NCBI RefSeq assembly: GCF_036174265.1
Contig: NZ_CP108055.1
Location: 186,001 to 250,000, forward strand
Length of the DNA: 64,000 bases
Source of the DNA: Streptomyces sp. NBC_00285
GTDB taxonomy: Bacteria; Actinomycetota; Actinomycetes; Streptomycetales; Streptomycetaceae
Reading direction: 5' to 3'
A program made the position numbers and the translations under genes. Below the pieces are notes generated by a model. That model was not told where the DNA came from. It saw nothing but the letters and a program-made list of their open reading frames with translations, and did no database searches. How positions within the stretch are numbered: the first letter of the stretch is position 1; each line of letters opens with the position of its first letter. Below, piece after piece: positions 25,305-32,917 of this stretch.

Positions 25305-25728
25305 ACTTGTGAATCGCCTCGGTTCGCTGCGGGCCTTCGACTTCGACGCGAACCCCAACGTCGACGCGGCCGTCATCAATACCTTTGCGACCTGCGAGTG
25401 GGTCATGAAAGGGCAGCCGCTCTGTCTGATCGGCGACTCCGGCACGGGCAAGTCCCATCTGCTGATCGCGCTGGGCACGGAGGCCGCGATGAAGGGCTAC
25501 CGGGTCCGCTACACGCTGGCCACCAAGCTGGTGAACGAGCTCGTCGAAGCGGCCGACGAGCGGCTGCTGACCAAGACGATCGCCCGCTACGGACGCGTCG
25601 ACCTCCTCTGTATTGACGAATTGGGCTATATGGAGCTTGACCGCAGGGGCGCCGAGCTGCTGTTCCAGGTCCTGACCGAACGAGAGGAGAAGAACAGCGT
25701 CGCCATCGCCTCCAACGAGAGCTTCGGC
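25305..25728 (+). pseudogene. IS21 helper ATPase (IstB), 5'- and 3'-truncated
   Basis: Translates as the central part of IstB: LRAFDFDANPNVDAA, Walker A GDSGTGKSHLL, TKLVNELVEAADE, Walker B DLLCIDELGY, FQVLTEREEKNSVAIASNES. Similarity stops after NESFG at 25728, where unrelated DNA begins, and the first ~50 residues of IstB and all of IstA are missing. The last 75 bp are repeated with one mismatch at 54481-54555, where the C-terminal part of IstB follows. An upstream in-frame ATG at 25243 adds non-IstB residues. Confidence 0.8.
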
Positions 25729-25804
25729 AAAGCGCACATGTTCCGGCCAACGTGTGCCAGGTGTCTCCGAAAGTGGACAGGTTCCGTCTGCAGGCGGACT
25801 GCGG

Positions 25805-25939
25805 TCAGCTCACGAGGGCTCGGCGGCTTGCTTCGCGGACGCTGCGATCGGCGGTTTGGTCGGGGGTGAAGGCCGCGGTGTCGAACCACCAGCCGACATC
25901 GCCAAATTCGCGTTTCATGTCGACGTGGAGGGCTTCTTG
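25805..25939 (-). pseudogene. P-loop kinase-like gene, 3' fragment (split by IS605-type element)
   Basis: The minus strand reads QEALHVDMKREFGDVGWWFD, then TAAFTPDQTADRSVREASRR, and stops at TGA (25805-25807). This completes the C-terminus of the ATPase whose N-terminal 140 codons lie at 27768-28187. Joining GGCTAC at 27768 to CAAGAAG ending at 25939 restores one uninterrupted frame. The full gene would have been about 184 codons. Confidence 0.75.
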
Positions 25940-26120
25940 ACTTGCTCCGCGCCCTGAAGGGCGAGGATTCTGGCCTTCTCGATCGTTGCTGTGCCGCTAC
26001 GCGGCACGGGGTTCGGTCGGGAATCCGTGGCTTCCTGTTTCTTCACGCTGTGCCGGGATTGCTCCAGGTCTTACCGGCGCTCCGCAGGCCGATACCGCCA
26101 GTCCGGCGGCCGACTTCACG
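25940..26120 (-). ncRNA. predicted omega-RNA/right-end RNA of TnpB
   Basis: TnpB proteins use an RNA made from the 3' end of tnpB and the adjoining transposon end, with the guide read from the flanking DNA. The two hairpins at 25950-25963 and 25991-26007 lie in the correct place. The guide would begin at the junction with CAAGAAGCCCTCCACG on the minus strand. The 5' boundary is a guess; no expression evidence. Confidence 0.4.
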
Positions 26121-27226
26121 TTGATCGCGGCATTGATGTCCCGGTCGTGGACTGTGCCGCAGGCGGCACACGTCCACTCCCGGACATCGAGGGGTTTGGG
26201 CCCGTCCTTGACGCCACAGGTGGAGCAGACCTGACTCGTCGGCTCGAACCGGCCGATCTTGATCAGGGTGCGGCCGTACCGTTGTGCTTTGTACTCCAGC
26301 ATGGTCACGAATGAGGCCCAGCCGGCGTCGTGCACACTCTTGGCCAGCCTGGTGCGCGCGAGTCCTTTGACCGCCAGGTCCTCCACACCGATCGCTTGGT
26401 TGTCGCGGATCAGCTTGGTGGAGAGCTGGTGGTGGAACTCACGGCGGGCGTCGGCCACCTGCGCGTGGGCGCGGGCGACCTTCAGCCGGGCTTTCTCCCG
26501 GTTCCTGGATCCCTTCTGCTTGCGGGACAGGTCCCGCTGGGCCTTCTTCAGTTTCTTCTCCGCCCGGCGCAAAAACCGCGGGGAGTCGGTCTTCGTGCCG
26601 TCGGACAGGACGGCGAAGTGTGTCAGCCCCAGATCGATGCCGACCCTCTGGCCGGTGTCCGGCATCGCGGCGGCATCGGCGTGCGGGTCGGTGTCAATGA
26701 CGAAGGACGCGAAATACCTGCCGGCCGCGTCCTTGACGACGGTGACCGAGGTCGGGGTGGTGGGCAGTGTGCGGGACCATCTCACCTTCACCGCGCCGAT
26801 CTTCAGCAGGTTCAGACGGCCGCCACCAATGACCGACCAGCGGGCGTTGGCGGTGAACCGGATCGACTGCCGGGCGTCCTTGCGGGACTTGAACCGGGGC
26901 ACGCCCACTTTCGGGCCCTTGCGGGTGCCCTTGAGGGAGGCGAAGAAGTTGCGGTAGGCGCTCTCGACGTCCCGCAGGGACTGCTGGAGCACCACCGCGG
27001 AAACCTCCCCCAGCCAGGACCGCTCCACCGTCTGCTTCGCCTCGGTGATCAGCCTCTTCGACAGCTCGGCGGCCCTGGGGAACGGCTGCTTGGCCGCTTT
27101 GGCCTCCTCACGGGCGCGGACCGCGTCGTTGAACACGACACGGGCGCACCCGAACGCCCTCGCCAACGCCCTCTGCTGGCCGGGGTCCGGGTACAACCGG
27201 AAGGAGTACCGGAGCTGCATGACCAT
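25997..27226 (-). CDS. tnpB: RNA-guided endonuclease TnpB (IS605 family)
   Basis: A 409-aa protein, full length for the family. The N-terminal WED/REC-type region starts MVMQLRYSFRLYPDPGQQRA. The RuvC catalytic residues are present: Asp198 in VGIDLGLTHFAVL, Glu282 in IGVEDLAVKGL, Asp363 in HDRDINAAINV. The zinc ribbon CSTCG/CAACG is at 334-356. No frameshift or stop, so nuclease activity is plausible. Starts at 27226, with an alternative ATG at 27220. It is divergent from tnpA with 19 bases between starts, so the promoters must overlap. Confidence 0.92.
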   Translation of the reverse strand: MVMQLRYSFRLYPDPGQQRALARAFGCARVVFNDAVRAREEAKAAKQPFPRAAELSKRLITEAKQTVERSWLGEVSAVVLQQSLRDVESAYRNFFASLKGTRKGPKVGVPRFKSRKDARQSIRFTANARWSVIGGGRLNLLKIGAVKVRWSRTLPTTPTSVTVVKDAAGRYFASFVIDTDPHADAAAMPDTGQRVGIDLGLTHFAVLSDGTKTDSPRFLRRAEKKLKKAQRDLSRKQKGSRNREKARLKVARAHAQVADARREFHHQLSTKLIRDNQAIGVEDLAVKGLARTRLAKSVHDAGWASFVTMLEYKAQRYGRTLIKIGRFEPTSQVCSTCGVKDGPKPLDVREWTCAACGTVHDRDINAAINVKSAAGLAVSACGAPVRPGAIPAQREETGSHGFPTEPRAA

Positions 27227-27245
27227 CACGCTACATACTTGGGCT

Positions 27246-27662
27246 ATGGGCGATATACAGAAGATCAGAACTGGCCGGCACTGCGTTTTCGTGATGCACG
27301 TCCACTTGGTCTTCGTGACCAAGTTCCGGCACACGGTGTTCACCGATGTCCACTTGAAGCGGATGAAGGAGATCATGCGGTCGGTGTGTACGGACTTCGA
27401 GTGCAAGCTGGTGGAGTTCAACGGCGAGACCAACCACGTCCACCTCCTGGTGGACTTCCCGCCCAAGGTCGCCGTCACCAAGCTGGTCAACTCCCTCAAG
27501 GGCGTCTCCTCCCGCCGCCTGCGCCAGGAGTTCCCCGACCTGGAACGCCACTACTGGCTCGCCAACAAACTCTGGTCCGGCTCCTACTTCGCCGGAACCG
27601 TCGGCGGCGCCCCGCTCAGCGTGGTCAGGCAATACATCGAACAGCAGAACCGGCCGGTGTGA
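27246..27662 (+). CDS. tnpA: IS200-like HUH transposase TnpA
   Basis: A 138-aa protein from ATG at 27246. It has the Y1 HUH signature: His64-Val-His66 in ETNHVHLLVDF and the catalytic Tyr130 in SVVRQYIEQQ. Length and motif spacing fit an intact enzyme for single-strand peel-and-paste transposition. An upstream in-frame extension to 27045 runs through tnpB and is not coding. Confidence 0.9.
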   Translation: MGDIQKIRTGRHCVFVMHVHLVFVTKFRHTVFTDVHLKRMKEIMRSVCTDFECKLVEFNGETNHVHLLVDFPPKVAVTKLVNSLKGVSSRRLRQEFPDLERHYWLANKLWSGSYFAGTVGGAPLSVVRQYIEQQNRPV

Positions 27663-27767
27663 GCACCGTCCGGCTCCGCCGGACCGGACCCGGCGACACT
27701 CCGCGTCGCAACCATCAGATTCGCATCACCACCGAGCTGAAGCCCGATGCACTGCGAATGAATCCCG

Positions 27768-28187
27768 GTAGCCGTCGAAGTCGAACCGTTCACGTGGATC
27801 CCTAATCGTGTTGCGGTATTGGCAGACCTCGATGCCCGGTGTGAGGACAACGAACAGGACCTGGCGAGGCGTGAGGAGATCGAGGAAAAAGTCCAGCTTC
27901 TCGCGGGAGGGGATCACCGCATCGATCAGGGCCGTGAAGCCGGCGTCGGCGAAGTTGTTCGCCAGCGCGCACAGATTGCGGTGCAACAGCTCGACTTGCC
28001 GTGCTGCTTCGTCGGCGGGCTCGCCCAGGGCCCAGACGAATCCGCTGACAATCATCCTGTTGAGCTCATCGCCGTCGAGCCGGGCGGAACGTGGCAGCCG
28101 CTCGGCGACAAGCCTGGTCACGGTCGACTTCCCGGCGCCCGGCATCCCCGTCACAATCAGGCAGTTCGGCGCTCCAGCAGTGGTCAC
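27768..28187 (-). pseudogene. P-loop kinase-like gene, 5' fragment (split by IS605-type element)
   Basis: Starts at GTG 28187. Walker A is GMPGAGKST (14-22), with LDGDELNRMIVSG and PGIEVCQYRNTIRDPRERFD further on. This pattern fits AAA/zeta-like small-molecule kinases such as those acting on nucleosides or antibiotics. The native frame is cut after FDFDGY at 27768, where the IS605-type element begins; the frame then runs into the element and stops at 27726. The C-terminal third lies at 25805-25939. The substrate is unknown. Confidence 0.8.
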
Positions 28188-28260
28188 GCCCGCATGGTGT
28201 CAGCGTGCCCGACGGGCGACAATGGGCCTTCCCCCGTGAAGGTGGGCACGCGGTTATTGA

Positions 28261-28505
28261 TCACGCGGCGAGCGTGAGTTTAGCGGTGTGGTGTCGGTGT
28301 TCGTATTCGTTGGGGCTGAGGTGGCCGTTGGCGGAGTGCCGACGACGGGTGTTGTAGCGGGCCAGCCAGGCGAAGACGGTCCTGCGGCAGGTGCCGGCGT
28401 CACCGTAGTCGTGGGCGCCCTGGAGGGTCTCGCGTTTCAGGGATGCGTGGAAGCTTTCGCAGGCCGCGTTGGCATTCACCGTCGAATGCGCCCGTTCCCC
28501 GCGAT
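28261..28505 (-). pseudogene. IS3-family transposase OrfB, C-terminal remnant
   Basis: The minus strand gives NANAACESFHASLKRETLQG, followed by VFAWLARYNTRRRHSANGHL, and stops at TGA. This is the tail of the rve integrase domain (DNA-x-ESF-x-LK; YN-x-RR-x-HS). The catalytic Asp residues and OrfA are missing, and the first residues are altered relative to the usual DNAVAESFF, so it is inactive. Confidence 0.75.
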
Positions 28506-28593
28506 GACGATGGACGTGTGCGGCTGATTCATCCGTTCCATCCCCGGTGCGGTGAGGCTTTCGAGTTTCTCGAGCGGCTCAACTCGTGGCGAT

Positions 28594-28788
28594 GTGCACG
28601 GGACCACCTGGCTGATCTGGGCCGAACTGGACACCACGGACTGGCAGGAAACCAACGCCTCAGGCACACGAACCCGCGCCTCAGCCGCAGGGACCGACAC
28701 CGACTGGGGCCGGGTCTGGAGCGTCATGCACATCCTCAGCGAAGTCCACGGCGCGGAGAACGTACGTCTCGTCGTCTGGTTCCACTGA
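28594..28788 (+). CDS. small hypothetical protein, possibly truncated
   Basis: A 64-aa frame from GTG: VHGTTWLIWAELDTTDWQET, ending VRLVVWFH. It has protein-like composition with alternating hydrophobic residues at both ends, but no ribosome site and no recognised family. It lies directly beyond the IS3 remnant and may be the tail of a gene whose start was lost. Confidence 0.35.
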   Translation: MHGTTWLIWAELDTTDWQETNASGTRTRASAAGTDTDWGRVWSVMHILSEVHGAENVRLVVWFH

Positions 28789-28924
28789 CAGACGGCTGTG
28801 CACGCTACTTGGCCAGGCGGGCCAACAGCGCGCTAAGTCCCAGGTGGTCCTGAGACCGCCTGCCCCGCTCGGCACACACCGCCCCGGCTCTTGAGCGTCC
28901 TGAACTGGGCGTTAGCCTCAGCGG

Positions 28925-29929
28925 ATGATTCCTGAGCCGTCACCGAAGGTCATCACGCGTCTCCGCGACGGGCGGATCCACGCCTACGTCGTGGGCGCCG
29001 GCGTCTACGGGACGCTGGAGCCGGCAGCGGTGTTCCAGCCGCGGGATGGTGACGAGGTCGTAGCGTCGGTGGTCCGGCAGGATCTGGAGCGGGTCGTGTA
29101 CACGACGCTGAACGGAGTCGTCTGTCTCACGCGTGCCGGCGACCTTATGTGGGCCTTGGACTTCGAGCCGCACTCTGACGTACGCCATGGCCACCAGCCT
29201 GGCTGTGCGCTGTCTCAGGACGGCCGGACAGTGTGGGTCTACCGGCCGGACGTGATGGCGGGACGCGGGGGCGGGGACCAGTGGGTGGTGCACGACGCCG
29301 ATAGTGGTGTGGTTGTCGCCCGCCGGGAGCTGGAGACGGTCGGGCACGGCGCCTTCCACTACGTGCATCCCGTGGACGGCAGCGTCTACCTCGACATCGG
29401 TGAGGGCCAGGACGGCTCCGTCATTCTCCGGGGTACGGGCGGGGCGGACAGCGAGCCGGAGTTCGTGACGTACCCGTGGTCGGACCGCTGCCTGATCGAC
29501 CTGGCGCCGTCAGGGCAGCACTTCATGACCGTGGACCACGGGCAGGCGGACGTCGCCTTCCACGATCACCCCAGCGGGGACGTGGTCTTCACCCTCTCCG
29601 TCGAGGCCTTCGGGTACGACCCGGGGGATTCCTTCGTGGAATGGAGCGGCGGCTACCTGACCGAGGACACGGCCATCGTCACCCTGGGCGGCGAGAGCCA
29701 GGACGAGGAGGAGTGGTTCCGACACCACCTCGTCGACGTACGCACGGGCGCCCTCAGCGGCGAATTCACCGTCCAGATGAGCAACCCGTACGAGCTGGTG
29801 CCCCTGGGCGACGGTTCCTGGCTCACCGGCGGCCCCGGCGGCGACCTCGTCCGTTGGTCCAGCGCTCCGCAGCCGTCCGCACCGCCGCACCCGGCCGAAT
29901 CAACCTCTCCCTGTGAAAGGCAGAAGTGA
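28925..29929 (+). CDS. beta-propeller-like hypothetical protein
   Basis: A 334-aa protein without a signal peptide. Repeated strand patterns (VVYTTLNGVVCLTRAGDLMW; GCALSQDGRTVWVYRPD; WVVHDADSGVVVARREL; CLIDLAPSGQHFMTVDH; FHDHPSGDVVFTL; LVDVRTGALSGEFTV) are those of WD40/PQQ-type propellers. No catalytic residues were recognised. Its stop overlaps the next start (TGATG), so the two genes are coupled; a scaffold or sensor role with the downstream protein is likely. Confidence 0.65.
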   Translation: MIPEPSPKVITRLRDGRIHAYVVGAGVYGTLEPAAVFQPRDGDEVVASVVRQDLERVVYTTLNGVVCLTRAGDLMWALDFEPHSDVRHGHQPGCALSQDGRTVWVYRPDVMAGRGGGDQWVVHDADSGVVVARRELETVGHGAFHYVHPVDGSVYLDIGEGQDGSVILRGTGGADSEPEFVTYPWSDRCLIDLAPSGQHFMTVDHGQADVAFHDHPSGDVVFTLSVEAFGYDPGDSFVEWSGGYLTEDTAIVTLGGESQDEEEWFRHHLVDVRTGALSGEFTVQMSNPYELVPLGDGSWLTGGPGGDLVRWSSAPQPSAPPHPAESTSPCERQK

Positions 29930-30594
29930 TGACGGCGGACACTCGGGTGCCGCTGACCCCTCAGGCGCCTGAAAGCTTGAGCCGACGAGCTCGGTACTTC
30001 GTTGAGGTGCACGGCCTGCGTGTTCCCCGCCGGGACCTCGCGCTCTGGCGGGGAACATGGCTTGAACGCGGGATTCCCGCTGCGGAGATCGACCGGGCCG
30101 TGGCCTTCCAGGGCCGCTGGGGCGGCATCGCTCTACCTCCTGCCCCCGAATACGAGGGCGGCCCGCGTGTTCTGGAGGCCGATGTGCCCGAAGGCTCGGC
30201 CGTGGACGGATGGCGATTCTCGGCCGGCTGCTGTCGCGCATCCATGGCCCACGGGTTCATGATCGGGCCGGGAGGCGAGTTCGGGATCGACGCTGACCGC
30301 TGGACACCGCTGCATGCCAGCACGGAGGGATGGGTGGAAGCCCTGGCGCTGGCCGACCACGCGGGCTACTGGGCCAAGACCATCACGAAGATCAAGGGTG
30401 GCGCCGTTGAGGAGCTGGACCTCGACGGGTTTGAGCAGGTACCTGAAGTCCAGGGACTTGCTGACACCTGGTGGCGGGGTAAGGACTCTCTGATCGCCGT
30501 CTACCGCGGCGAAGCCTCGGGCTTTGACGCCCCCCACTGCCTCAGGGCCTATATCTACGGCGGACTCGATGCGTGGGGCCTAGGCGGCACCTGA
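29929..30594 (+). CDS. hypothetical protein, possibly SUKH-like, coupled to the propeller gene
   Basis: A 221-aa protein from ATG at 29929 (GTG at 29926 also possible). A helix-rich N-terminus ends in FQGRWGGIALPPAPEYEGGP, a pattern reminiscent of the F-x-x-x-GG-x-x-[IL]PP motif of SUKH/SMI1-type immunity proteins. It then has GFMIGPGGEFGIDADRW and LHASTEGWVEALALAD. The SUKH link is a by-eye suggestion only. Starting in the stop codon of the propeller gene, it is co-translated with it. Confidence 0.55.
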   Translation: MTADTRVPLTPQAPESLSRRARYFVEVHGLRVPRRDLALWRGTWLERGIPAAEIDRAVAFQGRWGGIALPPAPEYEGGPRVLEADVPEGSAVDGWRFSAGCCRASMAHGFMIGPGGEFGIDADRWTPLHASTEGWVEALALADHAGYWAKTITKIKGGAVEELDLDGFEQVPEVQGLADTWWRGKDSLIAVYRGEASGFDAPHCLRAYIYGGLDAWGLGGT

Positions 30595-30678
30595 CTCCCG
30601 AGTGTCAAGCTCGTCGGTCCCACCGCTGAGCGTTCGGGTTGGCCGTAGGGGCCAAGTAGAGCGCTCAGTCACAAAAAT

Positions 30679-30750
30679 GTGTTCGATGATCTGCCGCCCG
30701 ATCTGGAGCGACTGCACACCCTGGAAGTTACGTGGAATCTGCCTGGGTGA
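30679..30750 (+). pseudogene. N-terminal fragment of a conserved small Streptomyces protein
   Basis: GTG at 30679 opens VFDDLPPDLERLHTLEVTWN and stops after 23 codons. The beginning FDDLP-x-DLERLHTL is the conserved N-terminus of a small plasmid- or element-linked protein; the remainder is absent, cut off by the integrase fragment that follows. Confidence 0.45.
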
Positions 30751-30789
30751 TCATGTAGCCCGGCTTCGTCCACGACCCTGGGGGACAGC

Positions 30790-31045
30790 TTGAGGAGCAC
30801 ATCGGCACTCGTGGCCAAGTGGCCGGTACTGGCCCGGCATGAGCATGCAGCGACCTGGTTGCAGGCGTGGGAGGACCTCGGTCGTGCGCCGCGGACCTTG
30901 GACGCGTACGCACGGGGTCTCGCTGAGTATCTGAGCCTGTGCGAGCGAGAGGGCGTCGATCCGCTGGTCGCCGGCCGGGCGCATGTGGGGGTGTTCGTTC
31001 GCGAGTTGACGTCGCGGCCCCACCGGCGCGGGGCGAACGTCGTCT
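30790..31045 (+). pseudogene. site-specific tyrosine recombinase, N-terminal fragment
   Basis: Translates WPVLARHEHAATWLQAWEDL, then PRTLDAYARGLAEYLSLCER and VRELTSRP, the core-binding (SAM-like) domain of actinomycete phage-type integrases. The catalytic Arg-His-Arg-Tyr domain is missing because the reading runs into WD40-coding DNA at about 31048. A different integrase fragment lies at 52529-52665. Confidence 0.6.
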
Positions 31046-31049
31046 CGTC

Positions 31050-31376
31050 TACTCGGTGGCCTTCAGCCCGGACGGCCACACGCTGGCCGCCGGCAGTACC
31101 GACCACACGGTCTGGCTGTGGGACATCTCGCAACCGGCATCACCCACCGTCTTGGCGACACTGACCGGCCCCGCCGACCACGTCTACGCGGTCTCCTTCA
31201 GCCCAGGCGGCCACAGCCTCGCCGCCGGCAGCGCGGACCGCACCATACGGCTGTGGGACACCGACCCTGCCGCCGTCGCCTCCCGTGTCTGCGCCGCCGC
31301 GGGCGCGGCCATCACCCGGACCGAATGGCGGCAGTACCTGCCGAACCGCTCCTACGACCCGCCCTGCGGCGCCTGA
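31050..31376 (+). pseudogene. WD40-repeat protein, C-terminal fragment
   Basis: Two WD40 blades can be read (SVAFSPDGHTLAAGSTDHTV-WLWD and AVSFSPGGHSLAAGSADRTI-RLWD). They are followed by the tail ITRTEWRQYLPNRSYDPPC, common at the ends of long actinobacterial nSTAND or kinase WD40 proteins. The N-terminal effector and remaining blades are absent; the 5' side is joined to the integrase fragment. Confidence 0.7.
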
Positions 31377-32917
31377 CGAAAACCGTCCGCAACACAACAA
31401 CCGACAGGTCAGCGGCGGCGAACACGGCGGCGTCAGTCACTTGACGTGTCTCCCATGATCGTCGGACTCGCCGTTGGATCTGCGCTCCCGCCCAGGGTGG
31501 AAGACCTCGGTCATGCCCAAGACGTGGTCGTCGCCGGAGCCGATGCTCGCCAGCCCCACGCCGCCGTACCCCGCTCTGGTCCCGGGGCACGCGGCCGAGC
31601 CGAAGTTATGGCAGGTGTTGGAAGTTGTCCGTTTGTCGCTCTGCTGGATCCAAGGCGGTCTCCGGGCTGAGACAGGCACGGGCTTGGATCCAGTGCTTGC
31701 CGACGGCAGTGCCGTGAGCCGGAGTGCGGAAGTCTCGGTGGCGGATGCTGTCGCTACTCCGCCAAGGTTGCCGCAGATCAACTCGCTTGGCTCGTCGGTC
31801 AGTCGGAGGTCTCGCCCTCGAGAGGGAGAAGCGGCTTGACGCCCCCTGCGGATCGAATGTTTCGGAGATTTCCCACAACTTTCAGGCACGCTGCGGCCAC
31901 TTCTTGGACGTCAATGCTCCGTGGGCATACCGGTACGCCATCGACTCGGTAGAGGGCGATCTCTTCCGGCGACGTCGACCGACGGCTCCTCCGCGAGGCG
32001 AGCCGAGGCGACCGAAAAATTTCAACACCGACCGCATTTGACGCGCCGTCAATTTCTGTCCGCGCTCACTCACCGGCGGATGACGCACCCTCGCCGAGAG
32101 ATGGCGATTCCGATGCAGCGCCGCGGTCACAACCGCAGCCACCCGGGAGTACGGCGGCGGCGAAACGGCTCACCGACGAGGCCTTGACCTGCACAGTGAG
32201 CCACATCCGACGCCGCACCCGTCGGTCGCCTCCGCGTCACGCACCCGACGCACCGTCACTGCCGACGGAGTCCCGGCACCACACCCTCCGGAAAGTTTCG
32301 ACCTTCGATCGAAATCAACTCCGGCCTCAGCGAAAACGCAGGCCCCGTCCGTCAGCCGCCCCGATCGCCCGCTGCGCACGTCTTGACCCCGCTGAACAGG
32401 CGGCTCTACATTCCCCGAGTTCGCTTCCATGGCTTGTGTTCACGTCCATGAATTCAGCAGGAAGGGTTCGCATGTTGGCTGGCAACCTGCTGCCTCTAGG
32501 CCCGTTCGATCCGAATGATTCGATTGATCTTCCGAAGCTGTCGGATGAGGAGATGGTGAGGTTCCGGCCTGCACGGGCGGGTGTTCGTCGCCTGCGGGCT
32601 CGGAGAGCTCCACGCCCCGGGTGTGCACACCTGCGCACCAGTGGTGCGGGCGGCCGGGAAGCGGGCGTCGGACAGGTGCCGGTCCTCACCGGGCGGAAAG
32701 GGCACGCGGCCCCTCGCCCGACAGCATGCGCGGTTCGCTGAACCGACCGGCCCGGACTGCCTGTTGCTGATGCCGCCCTGCCTGGCGGCAGGGCCGGCCG
32801 CCCACGCGGTCGGGCCGTGTCCCGATCCGTCGTACGAGACGGCGTCACCGCACTGGTGACGGCGAATGGTGCGGGTGTCCCCCTCACCTTGCACCCGAGC
32901 AGCGAGAGGGTCTATCC
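31377..32917. other. 1.5-kb region without a supported gene
   Basis: Several frames are open, but none shows a recognisable domain. The best start is ATG 32473 with GGAAGGG upstream, giving MLAGNLLPLGPFDPNDSIDL and more; after about 35 codons it becomes Arg-rich and is probably a broken gene. The operator-like palindrome at 32296 lies here, and GC content is locally lower around 31.86-32.45 kb. This probably includes the control region of the downstream symporter/GH115 operon. Confidence 0.4.
32296..32314. promoter_or_regulatory. palindromic operator candidate (TTTCGA-N7-TCGAAA)
   Basis: TTTCGACCTTCGATCGAAA, preceded by GAAAG, gives overlapping CGAAA/TTTCG half-sites. Similar CGAAA/TTTCG boxes are described near Streptomyces xylanase genes. 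It is about 600 bp upstream of the symporter start, so the link to that operon is tentative. Confidence 0.4.

Larger units (their letters stand above)
25940..27767. mobile_element. IS200/IS605-type element with divergent tnpA and tnpB
   Basis: 1828 bp between the two halves of the split kinase gene, which fixes both ends to within one base. It contains tnpB (minus) and tnpA (plus), divergently arranged as in IS605. The tnpB-side end has subterminal hairpins CGCCC-TGAA-GGGCG (25950) and GTGCCGC-TAC-GCGGCAC (25991). The tnpA-side end has GTCCGGC-TCC-GCCGGAC near 27667. There is no target duplication, as expected for this family. Confidence 0.85.

Noticed and set aside
27045..27245. N-terminal extension of TnpA
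   Set aside because: It overlaps the start of tnpB on the other strand and adds residues not found in IS200-type transposases.
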